A DNA stretch of 64,000 nt from Methylobacterium sp. R2-1 (GTDB lineage Bacteria > Pseudomonadota > Alphaproteobacteria > Rhizobiales > Beijerinckiaceae). A program made the translations under genes and the position numbers. Under the pieces are notes generated by a model. It searched no databases, was not told the DNA's origin, and saw only the letters and a program-made list of their open reading frames with translations. Positions within the stretch are counted from its first letter, which is position 1. Every line of letters starts with the position of its first letter. This document shows, in pieces, positions 52,968 to 62,154 of this stretch. The DNA is taken from positions 62,001-126,000 of the forward strand of contig NZ_JACHWM010000013.1 in assembly GCF_014191355.1 (NCBI RefSeq), given 5' to 3'.

Positions 52968-53942
52968 GATCTCCGAACCTCGTGAGAGCCTTCAGGGCCG
53001 GCTCCAGCCGTGTCGCGGCCGGAGCGGGGGGCCGCGTTCCTGATCCGTAAGCCCGGCGCCGACCCGGTCTCCGTCTCGGCCGACGGCGTTCCCGACGCCT
53101 CGACGCCTCATTGGCGCGTTATCGACGCCTCATCGAAGCGGCACGGCCATCCGGTTGCCGGCGCGCGGGCATCACCGCCGTCGTGCAGGCCGAACGCATG
53201 ACGAACCCACCGTTGCAGGGACAGGCAAGGAGGGCCCGCGGTTTCGTGAGCAAGAAGAAGATGTTGGTCGAAGCGTAAGAAAAGGAAAATTGCTTTTCGT
53301 TGTACTTGCTCATCGGACTGAGGACTCCCTCGAATCGCGTGAAGCTGAAGGCGTGTTGCGCAAACTTCAGGCAGGCGTCAAGGGAAGTCGAATCGATTGG
53401 AATTGTTCTTGATATAGGGTGACCGCGTGTTTGTTTTGCCGCGTCAGTCCGTTGCCGGCGTAAAAAACCTGATTTTACTCTTCGGTAATTCGGGTCATGG
53501 ACCGGATGCGGACAGGTTCCGCGGCGTCATTCGTCCAGGGATTCTGTTGCGCGTGGTCGATCGCGGGTTGTGCCGCGCTTCCGCCGCACCGCGCTGCCCC
53601 ATCCCGTTGCCGGCTCTGTTCGACTTGGGCTTGATCCTCGGCTTCGGTTCTGGCTTCGCCGGATGGACTCGGTTCGTGTATCGTTTGCTGCACGGTGGTG
53701 AAGCGGCCTGTTGCTGATCTGCAACGAGATAATGAAATGGCTTCAATGCTTTATTTGTAATAATTCTTGTTTTGGCTTCCGGGAAAATATTTCGACTGTC
53801 TGTCCAACGCCTTGCGATAGCATCGGCGTCTAGGCTGGAAGTTGTCCAAGCTATTGCGGGACTTGCATTGCCCGCCCGTCTCCTTCTGGTCGGTCCTCGG
53901 TCATTGAGGGCGGGATCATCTGTGGGCGACGGGGCCGAGATC
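52968..53942. other. long divergent intergenic region of the metallophore locus
   Basis: About 975 bases between the biosynthetic operon (minus) and fecI (plus), expected to hold both promoters. AT-rich segments lie at 53270-53310, 53395-53475 and 53735-53800. A minus-strand short frame from ATG 53313 (MSKYNEKQFSFSYASTNIFF, LLTKPRALLACPCNG) could encode a leader or small peptide. Minus-strand frames at 53475-53724 are charged and low complexity and have no recognised homologue. Confidence 0.4.
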
Positions 53943-54464
53943 ATGGCGGGAGGGGCGACGGGGGTGTCGATCGATACCCTCTACCGGCACGAGGGTCTCA
54001 AGCTTCGGCGCTTCCTTCTGCGCCTGCTCGACAACCCGGCTGATGCTGCGGATGCGAGTCAGGAGACCTACCTGCGCATGGTCGCTGCGCTCTCGCGCAC
54101 GAGCATCGAGCACCCGTCCGCCCTTCTGTTCCGCATCGCCACCAATGTCGCCCTGCGGATGCGCAACCGCGGCCGGCTGGAACGGACTCTGTTCGCGGCG
54201 AAGTGCGACGCGGAATTGGCTGAAATCGTCGACGGCTACGCCCTCCCGGAGCGGCAGGCGATCGCCCGCCAGGAACTGAGGCGCCTCGCCGGGGCGATCG
54301 ACGCGTTGCCGCCCCGCTGCCGCGAGGTGTTCCTGCTCAGCCGCCTCGATGGCCTTCCCAACGGGGAGATCGCACTGCGCCTCGGCATCTCGCGCAACAT
54401 GGTCGAGAAGCACATCATCAAGGCCCTCCTGCATTGCCGCCGCACCCGCCTCGATCTTTTTTGA
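53943..54464 (+). CDS. FecI-type ECF sigma factor
   Basis: A 173-residue sigma factor: region 2 (YRHEGLKLRRFLLRLLDNPA, DAADASQETYLRMV) and region 4 (DALPPRCREVFLLSRLDGLP, GEIALRLGISRNMVEKHIIK) of the iron-starvation group. The ATG at 53943 is the start; the open frame further upstream is not similar to sigma factors. FecR and an STN-domain receptor follow on the same strand, so this is the classical surface-signalling cassette that switches on receptor (and perhaps biosynthetic) genes when the loaded metallophore binds. Confidence 0.9.
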   Translation: MAGGATGVSIDTLYRHEGLKLRRFLLRLLDNPADAADASQETYLRMVAALSRTSIEHPSALLFRIATNVALRMRNRGRLERTLFAAKCDAELAEIVDGYALPERQAIARQELRRLAGAIDALPPRCREVFLLSRLDGLPNGEIALRLGISRNMVEKHIIKALLHCRRTRLDLF

Positions 54465-54527
54465 ACGGATCGCATCAGGAGGCCGCGACCTCGTTGATCT
54501 AAGGGGATAGGACACCGGCGCGGCACC

Positions 54528-55523
54528 ATGTCGGGCCGCGGCAGGCCCCCAGGGGAACGTGACGTGGGACGTGACGTGGCCGGCAGCGACGGGGCGGAGG
54601 CCGACGAGGCCGACAGCGGCGAGGATCCGGTCGAGCGCGCGGCCGCGGCCTGGGTTGCGCGGCTCTCCTCCTCCGACGCCACCGAGGCCGACCGCGGGGA
54701 ATTCGAGGCATGGCGCGGGGCCGATCCGGCCCATGCCGCGGCCTATGCCGAGATGGATGCGCTGTGGCGCAGGCTCGGGCAACTGCCCGATCCCCGCCCG
54801 CGCAAGGGGCCTCCCAAGGGATCTCCGAAGACGCTTGCCGCCCTGGCCCTGATCGGAGGCGCCCTGGTGTATCAGATCGGGCTCCTCGACCGGCTGCGCG
54901 CGGATCTGTGGAGCGACGTCGGCACCATCGAGCACGCGACCCTTGCCGACGGCAGCGGCGTCGATCTCAACACGGACACGGCGATCACGGTGCGGTTCAC
55001 CGAGCGGGAGCGCAAGATCGAGCTTCTGCGGGGTGAGGCCAGCTTTGATGTCGTGCCTGATCCGAGCCGCCCGTTCGTCGTGCGTGGCGGCGGCCTGAGC
55101 GTGCGCGCCATCGGGACCCGCTTTTTCCTGCGCGCGGATGGGGCGGCCAGCCCGGTGGGGGTGGCGGAGGGGCGTGTCGACGTGTCGGGGGAGAGGGGGC
55201 GCGCCGTCGTCTCGGCCGGGGAGGAAGTCCGCGTCGGCGACGGCGTCCTGCAGGTGGTTGCCGCGGATGTGGAGCGCGACACGGCGTGGCGTGACGGCCG
55301 GCTGATCTACGCCGGAAAGCCGCTGGCGGCGGTCCTTGCGGAATTGAACCGCTACCGCCGCGGGCGCATCCTGCTGCTCGACCGTGAACTCGGGGCGCGG
55401 CGGGTGACGGGCGCGTTCGATGCCCGCAACACCGACGACGCCCTCGACGTGATCGCCGCGACCATGGGGGCCCGTATCCGGCGCCTCTCACCCCTGCTGG
55501 TCCTGGTCGGATCGCCCCTGTGA
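54528..55523 (+). CDS. FecR-family anti-sigma regulator
   Basis: A 331-residue inner-membrane signal transducer. N-terminal DUF4880 sigma-binding segment (AWVARLSSSDATEADRGEFE, AWRGADPAHAAAYAEMDALW), one membrane helix (TLAALALIGGALVYQIGLL, about residue 105-123), a FecR periplasmic domain (ATLADGSGVDLNTDTAITVR, IELLRGEASFDVVPDPSRPF, RAIGTRFFLRAD) and a C-terminal STN-like region (LAAVLAELNRYRRGRILLLD). It relays binding of ligand at the TonB receptor to the FecI sigma factor. 64 bases after fecI. Confidence 0.9.
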   Translation: MSGRGRPPGERDVGRDVAGSDGAEADEADSGEDPVERAAAAWVARLSSSDATEADRGEFEAWRGADPAHAAAYAEMDALWRRLGQLPDPRPRKGPPKGSPKTLAALALIGGALVYQIGLLDRLRADLWSDVGTIEHATLADGSGVDLNTDTAITVRFTERERKIELLRGEASFDVVPDPSRPFVVRGGGLSVRAIGTRFFLRADGAASPVGVAEGRVDVSGERGRAVVSAGEEVRVGDGVLQVVAADVERDTAWRDGRLIYAGKPLAAVLAELNRYRRGRILLLDRELGARRVTGAFDARNTDDALDVIAATMGARIRRLSPLLVLVGSPL

Positions 55524-55609
55524 GAGGGGGGAATGCCGATGGGCGAAAAAATCGCTCGCTCCACGTCAGGAGATCGCGTGCCCGTTGATCTTAACCATCG
55601 AGGGCGCGG

Positions 55610-58228
55610 ATGACGCGAAGCGTGCCGCCCCTCCCGATGGATCGATGGGGCTTTAGCATGGCGTCGCGCGCGCGCAGGTTTTCACGGGGCCGGATGGCGG
55701 GACTCGCGCTGGCCGGCGTGTCGGCCGCGGTGATGGCACAGGCGGCGGCTCAGGCCGGCGAGATGACCGGCGAGGCGAAACCCACGCGCGGCCCGGCTCC
55801 GCGCACGATCCGGTCCGACGCGCCGATGTCCGGTGACCCGGTTCGTCTCGCCATCCCGAAGGGCTCGCTTGAGACCGGCCTCGTCGCCTTCACCGAGCAG
55901 GCCGGGGTCAAGCTGGTCTACCCGACCGAGCTGACGGCGCGCCTGGAGACGCAAGGGCTCGCGGGCGAGTTCGCCCCGATCGAGGCCCTGACCAAGCTTC
56001 TGGAGGGTACCGGCCTCACCTATCGGCCGGCCGGCGCCTCGACCATCACCCTGGTCAACCCGCGCTACGTCCAGCTCGGCGCGGAGCCCGCGGGCACGGT
56101 GCAGCTCGACGAGCTGCACGTTCAGGGGCAGGCTCAAGGGCAGGATCGTGCCGCCGCCGGCCTGCCGCCGCCCACGGGAACCGTCGGACAGCCGCCCGTG
56201 CCCTATGCCGGCGGCCAGGTCGGCTCGGGAACCCGGGTCGGCCTTCTGGGTAACCGCTCCGTCCTCAAGACGCCCTTCAGCGTGACCGGATACACGGAGA
56301 AGCTGATCGCGGATCAGCAGGCGCGGTCGGTCGCCGACGTCGTGCTGAACAACCCCTCGGTGCGCAGCGATGCGCCGCCGTTCAGCGAGCGCGATTCCTA
56401 CTTCATCCGCGGCTTCTCGGTCACCAATCTGGATACCGGCTTCGACGGGCTGTTCTACCTCGCCAACCCGCGCCGGCACTTCGTGGAGGGCATCGAGCGC
56501 GTCGAGGTTCTGCTCGGCCCCACAGCGCTTCTGAGCGGCGGCACCGGCCGCGTCGGCGGCACGATCAACCTCATCCCCAAGCGCGCCTACGACGAGCCGC
56601 TCGCCCGGCTCACCACGACCTATATCAGCGACGCACAGATCTGGACGCATGCCGACCTCGGCCGCCGCTTCGGCGAGTTCAAGGAATGGGGCGTGCGCTT
56701 CAACGGTGCCTACCGCAACGGGGCCACGCCCCTCGACAAGAACGAGATCGAGGTCGGCGTCGCCACCCTCGGCCTCGACTATCGCGGCGAGCGCTTCCAC
56801 GCCTCGCTCGATCTGATGCACTCGACGCAGAACGTCACGGCGCCGACGTCGCTGTTCAATGCGGTCGCCGCGAACATCCAGGTTCCCCGTGCCCCGAACA
56901 ACCGTCGCAACGCGGCCAATCCGTTCGAGTACAACGACAGCCGGTACGACATGATCGCCGGCCGGGTCGAGTACGACCTCCTGCCCGAGACGACGATCTA
57001 CGCCGCGGGCGGCGCCAGCCGCTACAACGAGGATTTCCTGACCTCGAACTATGTGGTCACGAGCCCGACCGGGCTGGCCACCAACACCCTGGCGATCCAA
57101 CCGCTGCAACTGGAAGGCTTCACCGGCGAAGTCGGCCTGCGCACGAAGTTCCAGACCGGCTTCCTCCATCACCAGTTCAACGTCAGCGCCGTCGAGGTGG
57201 TCAACAAGAACTATTCGCGCGGATTCACGCCTTTCACGATTCCGCCCTACCAAATCAACATCTACGATCCGATCAACCGGCCAGCCGGACCCATTCCGAC
57301 CATCGGGTTTCCGCGCTCCGGGCAACAGCCGCTATTCACCCAGCTCTCCGCGCGCAGCGTGGCGGTGGCCGACACACTCTCCTTCAACGGCGACGATCGC
57401 TTCCTGCTGACTTTGGGCGGACGCTATCAGGAGATCGACCAGCAGAGCTTCGACACCCGTCCCGGAACGCCCATCGGTCGAGTGGCGACGAACTATCAGG
57501 AGGGCCGGTTCAGTCCCGCCATCACCCTGGTGATCCAGCCGTTCGCGAACCTGTCGTTCTATGGGAACTACATCGAGGCCCTCGAGGTCGGGCCGACGAA
57601 CCCCGGCATCGTCGGGACCAATACAGACCAAGTCTTCCCGCCCGTCGTGACACGGCAGAAGGAAGTCGGCGCCAAATACGATTTCGGCACCGTCGCGGTC
57701 ACCGCGGCCTTGTTCGAGATCGAACAGCCCAATGCCATCACCGAGGGGGGGCGGTTCAACGTCAACGGCCTCCAGCGCAATCGCGGCATCGAGTTCAACG
57801 TGTTCGGCGAGCCCATTCCGGGCGTGCGTGTGCTCGGCGGCATCACCTTCATCGACGCGCAACTAGTGAGGACGGCGGGTGGAAGGTTCGACGGCCAGGC
57901 CGCCCCCGGCGTGCCCGACACGGCGTTCAACCTCTACGCCGAATACGACCTGCCGCCGTGGCTGGCGACGGGCCTCACCCTGACCGGGCGGGCGATCTAT
58001 ACCAGCAGCATGTTCTACAACCAGGCCAACACCCAGTCGGTCCCGGATTGGACCCGCTTCGATGCCGGCCTGCGCTACACGACCGAGGGCGTGAACGGGA
58101 AACCCGTCGTGATCCGCGCCACCGTCGAGAACCTGCTCGACGACTCGTACTGGGCGTCCGCCGCTCGCGGCTTCCTCGCCGTCGGCGCGCCCCGGACGTT
58201 CATCGTGTCCGCGTCGGTCGACTTCTGA
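55610..58228 (+). CDS. mllA: STN-domain TonB-dependent receptor (methylolanthanin-type)
   Basis: An 872-residue outer-membrane transducer-receptor. A signal peptide (MAGLALAGVSAAVMAQAAAQ) is followed by an STN signalling domain (about residues 80-150: LETGLVAFTEQAGVKLVYPT, LTKLLEGTGLTYRPAGASTI), a plug (TPFSVTGYTEKLIADQQARS, FIRGFSVTNLDTGFDGLFYL, RVEVLLGPTALLSGGTGRVG) and a barrel ending PRTFIVSASVDF. The STN domain fits the adjacent FecI/FecR pair. The gene name is by resemblance of the whole locus to the M. extorquens mll cluster as I remember it. Several ATGs (55610, 55640, 55658) are possible starts. Confidence 0.9.
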   Translation: MTRSVPPLPMDRWGFSMASRARRFSRGRMAGLALAGVSAAVMAQAAAQAGEMTGEAKPTRGPAPRTIRSDAPMSGDPVRLAIPKGSLETGLVAFTEQAGVKLVYPTELTARLETQGLAGEFAPIEALTKLLEGTGLTYRPAGASTITLVNPRYVQLGAEPAGTVQLDELHVQGQAQGQDRAAAGLPPPTGTVGQPPVPYAGGQVGSGTRVGLLGNRSVLKTPFSVTGYTEKLIADQQARSVADVVLNNPSVRSDAPPFSERDSYFIRGFSVTNLDTGFDGLFYLANPRRHFVEGIERVEVLLGPTALLSGGTGRVGGTINLIPKRAYDEPLARLTTTYISDAQIWTHADLGRRFGEFKEWGVRFNGAYRNGATPLDKNEIEVGVATLGLDYRGERFHASLDLMHSTQNVTAPTSLFNAVAANIQVPRAPNNRRNAANPFEYNDSRYDMIAGRVEYDLLPETTIYAAGGASRYNEDFLTSNYVVTSPTGLATNTLAIQPLQLEGFTGEVGLRTKFQTGFLHHQFNVSAVEVVNKNYSRGFTPFTIPPYQINIYDPINRPAGPIPTIGFPRSGQQPLFTQLSARSVAVADTLSFNGDDRFLLTLGGRYQEIDQQSFDTRPGTPIGRVATNYQEGRFSPAITLVIQPFANLSFYGNYIEALEVGPTNPGIVGTNTDQVFPPVVTRQKEVGAKYDFGTVAVTAALFEIEQPNAITEGGRFNVNGLQRNRGIEFNVFGEPIPGVRVLGGITFIDAQLVRTAGGRFDGQAAPGVPDTAFNLYAEYDLPPWLATGLTLTGRAIYTSSMFYNQANTQSVPDWTRFDAGLRYTTEGVNGKPVVIRATVENLLDDSYWASAARGFLAVGAPRTFIVSASVDF

Positions 58229-58558
58229 GAGACCGACGCATCGATCCTTGTCCACCCTGCCCCGACATCGCGAAAGGGTAAGGGCCGACCGCTCGGTCGC
58301 GCACGCCGCGCCTGTCGATCACCCCATGATATGCGGGGCGGCCGGCGGGCCGTCAGCATTCACAGGCACGTCTCGCCTGCGATCTGCCGCCGAAACGAGC
58401 AGCTTCCGCATGAACTGCCCGCCGCCTGCTCAGCGCCCCCACTCCTGGCGGCAATCACCGTCAAGCTGACCGGTGTGTGTTTTGCGGCTTCTGGCACGCG
58501 TCCTGCTATGTGGTTTTTGACCGCTTTGATGGATGCGTGGGAACTCAGGAGCCTCAGC
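58229..58558. other. intergenic region before binding-protein gene
   Basis: About 330 bases with no gene supported. Probably holds the terminator of the receptor operon and the promoter of the ABC importer; an AGGAG lies at 58547-58551, just before the ATG at 58559. Confidence 0.4.
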
Positions 58559-60142
58559 ATGGCCGGAACGATGGATCGCAGACGGTTTCTGCAAGGGGTT
58601 CTGCAGGGTAGTGCTGCCGCTGTGGGATTTGCCCAGATCAACCCCGACTTTCTGATTTCTTCCGCTTTCGCGCAGACGGGCAAGCCGCTGGTCTTCCTCT
58701 CGGCCGAGAACATCACCGGCAACTGGGACCCGACCGCCCACACCACGCTCTCGCAGAAGAACATCGAGGGCTTCGTGATGGGCTTCCTGACCCGCACGCC
58801 GATGACCCTCGATGACCCCGGTAAGGTCGTCTACGAACTTGCCACCGACATTCAGTTGCTCGACCCGCACCGCCTCCAGATCAAGCTGCGCAAGGGCGTG
58901 CATTTCCACGACGGCAAGCCGTTCGGGCCCGAGGACGTGAAGGCGACCTTCGAGTACGGCTCGGGCAAGGATCGCCCGGCGCAGTGGTATCCCGGCCCGA
59001 CCGAGACGCTGACGATCACCACGCCCGACGACGAGACCGTGATCGTCGACACCTCGAAGGGCGGCTACCCCGCCCACCTCTTCATCTTCCTCGCCTCGTT
59101 CCTCCCCATCCTCTCGGCCAAGGACGTCGCCGAGGGGCCGGGCGGCGCCCTCACCCGTCGCCTGAACGGCACGGGCCCGTTCCGCTTCGTCGAGCAGCGC
59201 GGCAACGATACCGTGCTCAAGGCCCATGACGGCTATTTCCGCGGCAAGCCCGGCATCCCCGGTATCAACTTCACCTTCACCGGCGACTCGACGACGCGGA
59301 TGCTGTCGCTGATGAACGGTCAGGCCTCGATCGTCGAGCGGCTCGAGCCCGAGCAGGTCGAGACGGTCAAGAACAATCCGAAGATCGCGATCAACGAGGT
59401 CGTCTCGGTCGAGAACAAGTATCTCTGGTTCCGCTGCTCCAAGCCGCCCTTCAACGACGTGCGGGTGCGCATGGCCGCCTGCCACTCCATCGACCGGGCG
59501 ATGCTGCTGGAGATCCTGGGCGCGGCGGGTCATGCCTGCGCCAACTTCATCTCGCCGGTGAAGTTCGGCTACGTCGACCTGAAGAACTATCCGGCCTACG
59601 ACCCCGCCAAGGCCCAGGCGCTGCTGGCCGAGGCGGGCTTTCCCAAGGGCAAGGGGCTGCCGCCGCTCGAATACATCACCTCGGTCGGGTTCTACCCGAA
59701 GACCAAGGAGTACGGCGAGGTCATCACCGCGATGCTCAACGAGCAGGGCTTTCCGGTGAGCCTGACCGTGCTGGAGCCCGCGGCCTGGAACGAGCGCCTC
59801 TATCACCGCCCCGGCGGCGGGCCCGGCCACATGGTCGATTGCGGCTGGTCCACCGCCTCGCCCGAGCCGGATCTGGTGCTGCGCACCCACTTCCACTCGT
59901 CCTCGCACCGCATCACCGGCATCGAGGATGCGGAGATCGATGCGAGCCTGGATCGTGAGCGCGCGGCGCCGACGCTGGAGGAGCGTAAGGCCATCCTCCA
60001 GAACGAAACCATGCCGCTGCTGGCAACCAAGATGCCGGCGCTGTCGCTGTTCACCTCGGTGATGATCCACGCGATGCAGCGGGAGCTGAAGGGCCTCTAC
60101 ATCTACCCCGACGGCTCCATCGACGCCTCGAAAACGGCCTGA
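58559..60142 (+). CDS. ABC importer substrate-binding protein (SBP_bac_5), Tat-exported
   Basis: A 527-residue periplasmic binding protein of the peptide/opine/nickel family. It has a twin-arginine signal (MDRRRFLQGVLQGSAAAVGF), then family-5 features (FVMGFLTRTPMTLDDPGKVV, LKIKLRKGVHFHDGKPFGPE-like QIKLRKGVHFHDGKPFGPED, VRVRMAACHSIDRAMLLEIL, ANFISPVKFG). Tat export implies folding, possibly with a cofactor, before export. First gene of a four-gene importer operon. Ligand could be a peptide or a metal-chelate complex; its position beside the metallophore receptor favours the latter but does not prove it. Confidence 0.88.
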   Translation: MAGTMDRRRFLQGVLQGSAAAVGFAQINPDFLISSAFAQTGKPLVFLSAENITGNWDPTAHTTLSQKNIEGFVMGFLTRTPMTLDDPGKVVYELATDIQLLDPHRLQIKLRKGVHFHDGKPFGPEDVKATFEYGSGKDRPAQWYPGPTETLTITTPDDETVIVDTSKGGYPAHLFIFLASFLPILSAKDVAEGPGGALTRRLNGTGPFRFVEQRGNDTVLKAHDGYFRGKPGIPGINFTFTGDSTTRMLSLMNGQASIVERLEPEQVETVKNNPKIAINEVVSVENKYLWFRCSKPPFNDVRVRMAACHSIDRAMLLEILGAAGHACANFISPVKFGYVDLKNYPAYDPAKAQALLAEAGFPKGKGLPPLEYITSVGFYPKTKEYGEVITAMLNEQGFPVSLTVLEPAAWNERLYHRPGGGPGHMVDCGWSTASPEPDLVLRTHFHSSSHRITGIEDAEIDASLDRERAAPTLEERKAILQNETMPLLATKMPALSLFTSVMIHAMQRELKGLYIYPDGSIDASKTA

Positions 60143-60181
60143 CCGGCAAGACCGCCTGACTGAACTGTCCGCGCTCGGCGC

Positions 60182-60215
60182 GGGGCCCGGCCCGCCCCTA
60201 CGGCGGCCGGGCCCC
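60182..60215 (+). repeat. intercistronic hairpin after binding-protein gene
   Basis: GGGGCCCGGCC (60182-60192) pairs with GGCCGGGCCCC (60205-60215). Such stems between a binding-protein gene and permease genes usually raise the level of the first gene's mRNA or attenuate downstream transcription. Confidence 0.7.
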
Positions 60216-60250
60216 GCCCTGCCGATTCCGTCACCGGACCCGATGCCCCG

Positions 60251-61231
60251 ATGTTCGTTCTCAGTTTCCTCGCCCGGCGCCTCGCGCAGGGTGCGGTCAT
60301 CATCTTCCTCGTCTCGCTTCTGATCTTCACCCTGCTGCGGGTGATGTCGGGCAATCCCGTACGCCAGATGGTGGGCGGCATGGCGCCCGACTCCCTGGTG
60401 GAGGAGATCGCCACCACGATGGGCCTGCGCGATCCGATCATCGTGCAGTTCGGCCGCTATGCCGCTCAGGTCGTCCGGGGCGATCTCGGCCGCAGCTTCA
60501 TGCGGCCGGCCAACGGCGCGGCGACGGGGGGCGCGAATTTCGACGACATGACCCGCGGCGAGCGGGCCGCGGTCGGCGACCTCATTCTCGACGCCCTGCC
60601 GATGACCCTGCAACTCGCCGCCCTGGCGCTCGCCATCGCCCTGGTCTTCTCGGCCCTGCTCGGGATCGCGGCGGGCTTGCGCCCCGGCGGGTTCTTCGAC
60701 CGGCTCGCCTTCGCGGTCTCCTCGGTCTTCATCTCGATCCCGAATTTCTGGCTCGGCATCGTGCTCGCCCTGCTCCTGTCGGTGAAGCTCGGCTGGCTGC
60801 CGGCGATCGGCTATGGCGGCTTCTCCTACACGGTGCTGCCGGCCCTGGTGCTCGCCGTCGAGCTGTCGCCGGTGCTGATCCGGACGCTGTCGAGCGCGGT
60901 GGCGGCGCAGATGGGCGAATCTTACGTCGCCGTCGGCCATGTGCGCGGCCTGTCACGCCCGCGCATCGTCGCCGCGCATGCGCTGCGCAACGCCTCGGTG
61001 CCGCTCCTCAACCTGCTCGGCGTGCAGTTCTCCTCGCTGCTCGGGGGCGTGATCATCGTCGAATACATCTTCGACTATCCCGGCCTCGGGCTCCTCACCA
61101 TCAACGCCGTGCTCCAGCGCGACTTCCCGCTGATCCAAGGCATCGCGATCGTCACCAGCGCGATCTTCGTCCTCATCAACATCCTCGTCGATCTCGCGGC
61201 GACGACCATCGATCCGAGGCTCGAATACTGA
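60251..61231 (+). CDS. ABC importer permease (DppB/OppB type)
   Basis: A 326-residue inner-membrane permease: N-terminal helix (GAVIIFLVSLLIFTLLRVMS), the family's MGLRDPIIVQFGRYAAQVVR, central helices (LQLAALALAIALVFSALLGI, FWLGIVLALLLSVKLGWLPA) and the EAA-like loop (YVAVGHVRGLSRPRIVAAHA). One of the two membrane subunits of a dipeptide/nickel-type importer. Its stop overlaps the next start by one base (TGATG). Confidence 0.92.
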   Translation: MFVLSFLARRLAQGAVIIFLVSLLIFTLLRVMSGNPVRQMVGGMAPDSLVEEIATTMGLRDPIIVQFGRYAAQVVRGDLGRSFMRPANGAATGGANFDDMTRGERAAVGDLILDALPMTLQLAALALAIALVFSALLGIAAGLRPGGFFDRLAFAVSSVFISIPNFWLGIVLALLLSVKLGWLPAIGYGGFSYTVLPALVLAVELSPVLIRTLSSAVAAQMGESYVAVGHVRGLSRPRIVAAHALRNASVPLLNLLGVQFSSLLGGVIIVEYIFDYPGLGLLTINAVLQRDFPLIQGIAIVTSAIFVLINILVDLAATTIDPRLEY

Positions 61232-62154
61232 TGGATGCCGTGGATTCTTCCCTGGCGCTCGTGCCGCCGCGCGTCGACGTCACGGCGTCGCGCTCCATCG
61301 GCCGGCGCATCCTCGGACGCGCCGCCCGCTCCGGCGGGTTCCGTATCGGCTTCGCCGTGCTCGCCCTCCTCGTGCTCGCCGCCGCGCTCTACCCGGAACT
61401 CAGTGGCATCGACCCGGCGATGCGGGACATCCGGGCGCGCCTGCTGCCGCCGCTGTTCCTCGGTGACAAGTGGAGCTGGGCGCATCCGCTGGGCACCGAC
61501 CAGATCGGCCGCGACATGCTGGTGCGCTGCCTCGTGGGCTTACGCTACTCGCTGCTGATCGGCGTGGCCTCGGTCGCCGTGACCGTGGTCATCGGCTGCG
61601 CGCTCGGCACGGTTGCCGGCTATTTCGGCGGGCGCACCGACACGGTGATCATGCGGGTCACCGACGCGCAGCTCTCGATCCCGATGATCATCCTGGCGAT
61701 CGCGGTGCTCGGCGCCGACCGCCCGACGATCCCAGCGATCATCCTCGTCCTCGGCCTGTCGAACTGGCCGGTCTACGCTCGGGTCATGCGCTCGGTGGTG
61801 ATGGCCGAGCGCGGGCGCGAATACGTGCGGGCCGCGCAGGTCTCGGGCGCCACGCATCCGCGCATCATCCTCACCCTCCTCGTGCCGCTGCTGGTGCCGC
61901 CGCTGCTGTTCACCTCGGTGCTCGACGTGGCGCGGATGATGATCTTCGAGTCGACGCTGGGCTTTCTCGGCCTCGGCGTGCAGCCGCCGACGCCGACCTT
62001 CGGCAGCATCATCGCCGACGGGCGCAAATACCTCCTCAACGCGTGGTGGATCGCCACCATGCCCGGCGTGTTCCTGTGCCTCACGCTGACCGGCATCAAC
62101 CTGATCGGCGCCGCGTTCGAGCGCGCCCGCAACACGATCCACGGGGGCGCCTGA
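61231..62154 (+). CDS. ABC importer permease (DppC/OppC type)
   Basis: A 307-residue permease with an N-terminal cytoplasmic segment, TM1 (FRIGFAVLALLVLAAALYPE), the DppC signature HPLGTDQIGRDMLVRCLVGL and the EAA loop (YVRAAQVSGATHPRIILTLL). Second membrane subunit. Starts and ends in TGATG overlaps with its neighbours, so it is translationally coupled. Confidence 0.92.
   Translation: MDAVDSSLALVPPRVDVTASRSIGRRILGRAARSGGFRIGFAVLALLVLAAALYPELSGIDPAMRDIRARLLPPLFLGDKWSWAHPLGTDQIGRDMLVRCLVGLRYSLLIGVASVAVTVVIGCALGTVAGYFGGRTDTVIMRVTDAQLSIPMIILAIAVLGADRPTIPAIILVLGLSNWPVYARVMRSVVMAERGREYVRAAQVSGATHPRIILTLLVPLLVPPLLFTSVLDVARMMIFESTLGFLGLGVQPPTPTFGSIIADGRKYLLNAWWIATMPGVFLCLTLTGINLIGAAFERARNTIHGGA

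Noticed and set aside
53427..53717. Plus-strand 96-residue frame in the metallophore control region
   Set aside because: No ribosome-binding site or recognised motifs, and it overlaps charged frames on the other strand; insufficient support.
58430..60940. Very long open frames antisense to the importer genes (and similar ones elsewhere, e.g. 61773-63947, 48329-51232)
   Set aside because: High GC leaves antisense frames open; composition (Arg/Gly/His-rich) and lack of motifs show they are shadows of the true genes.
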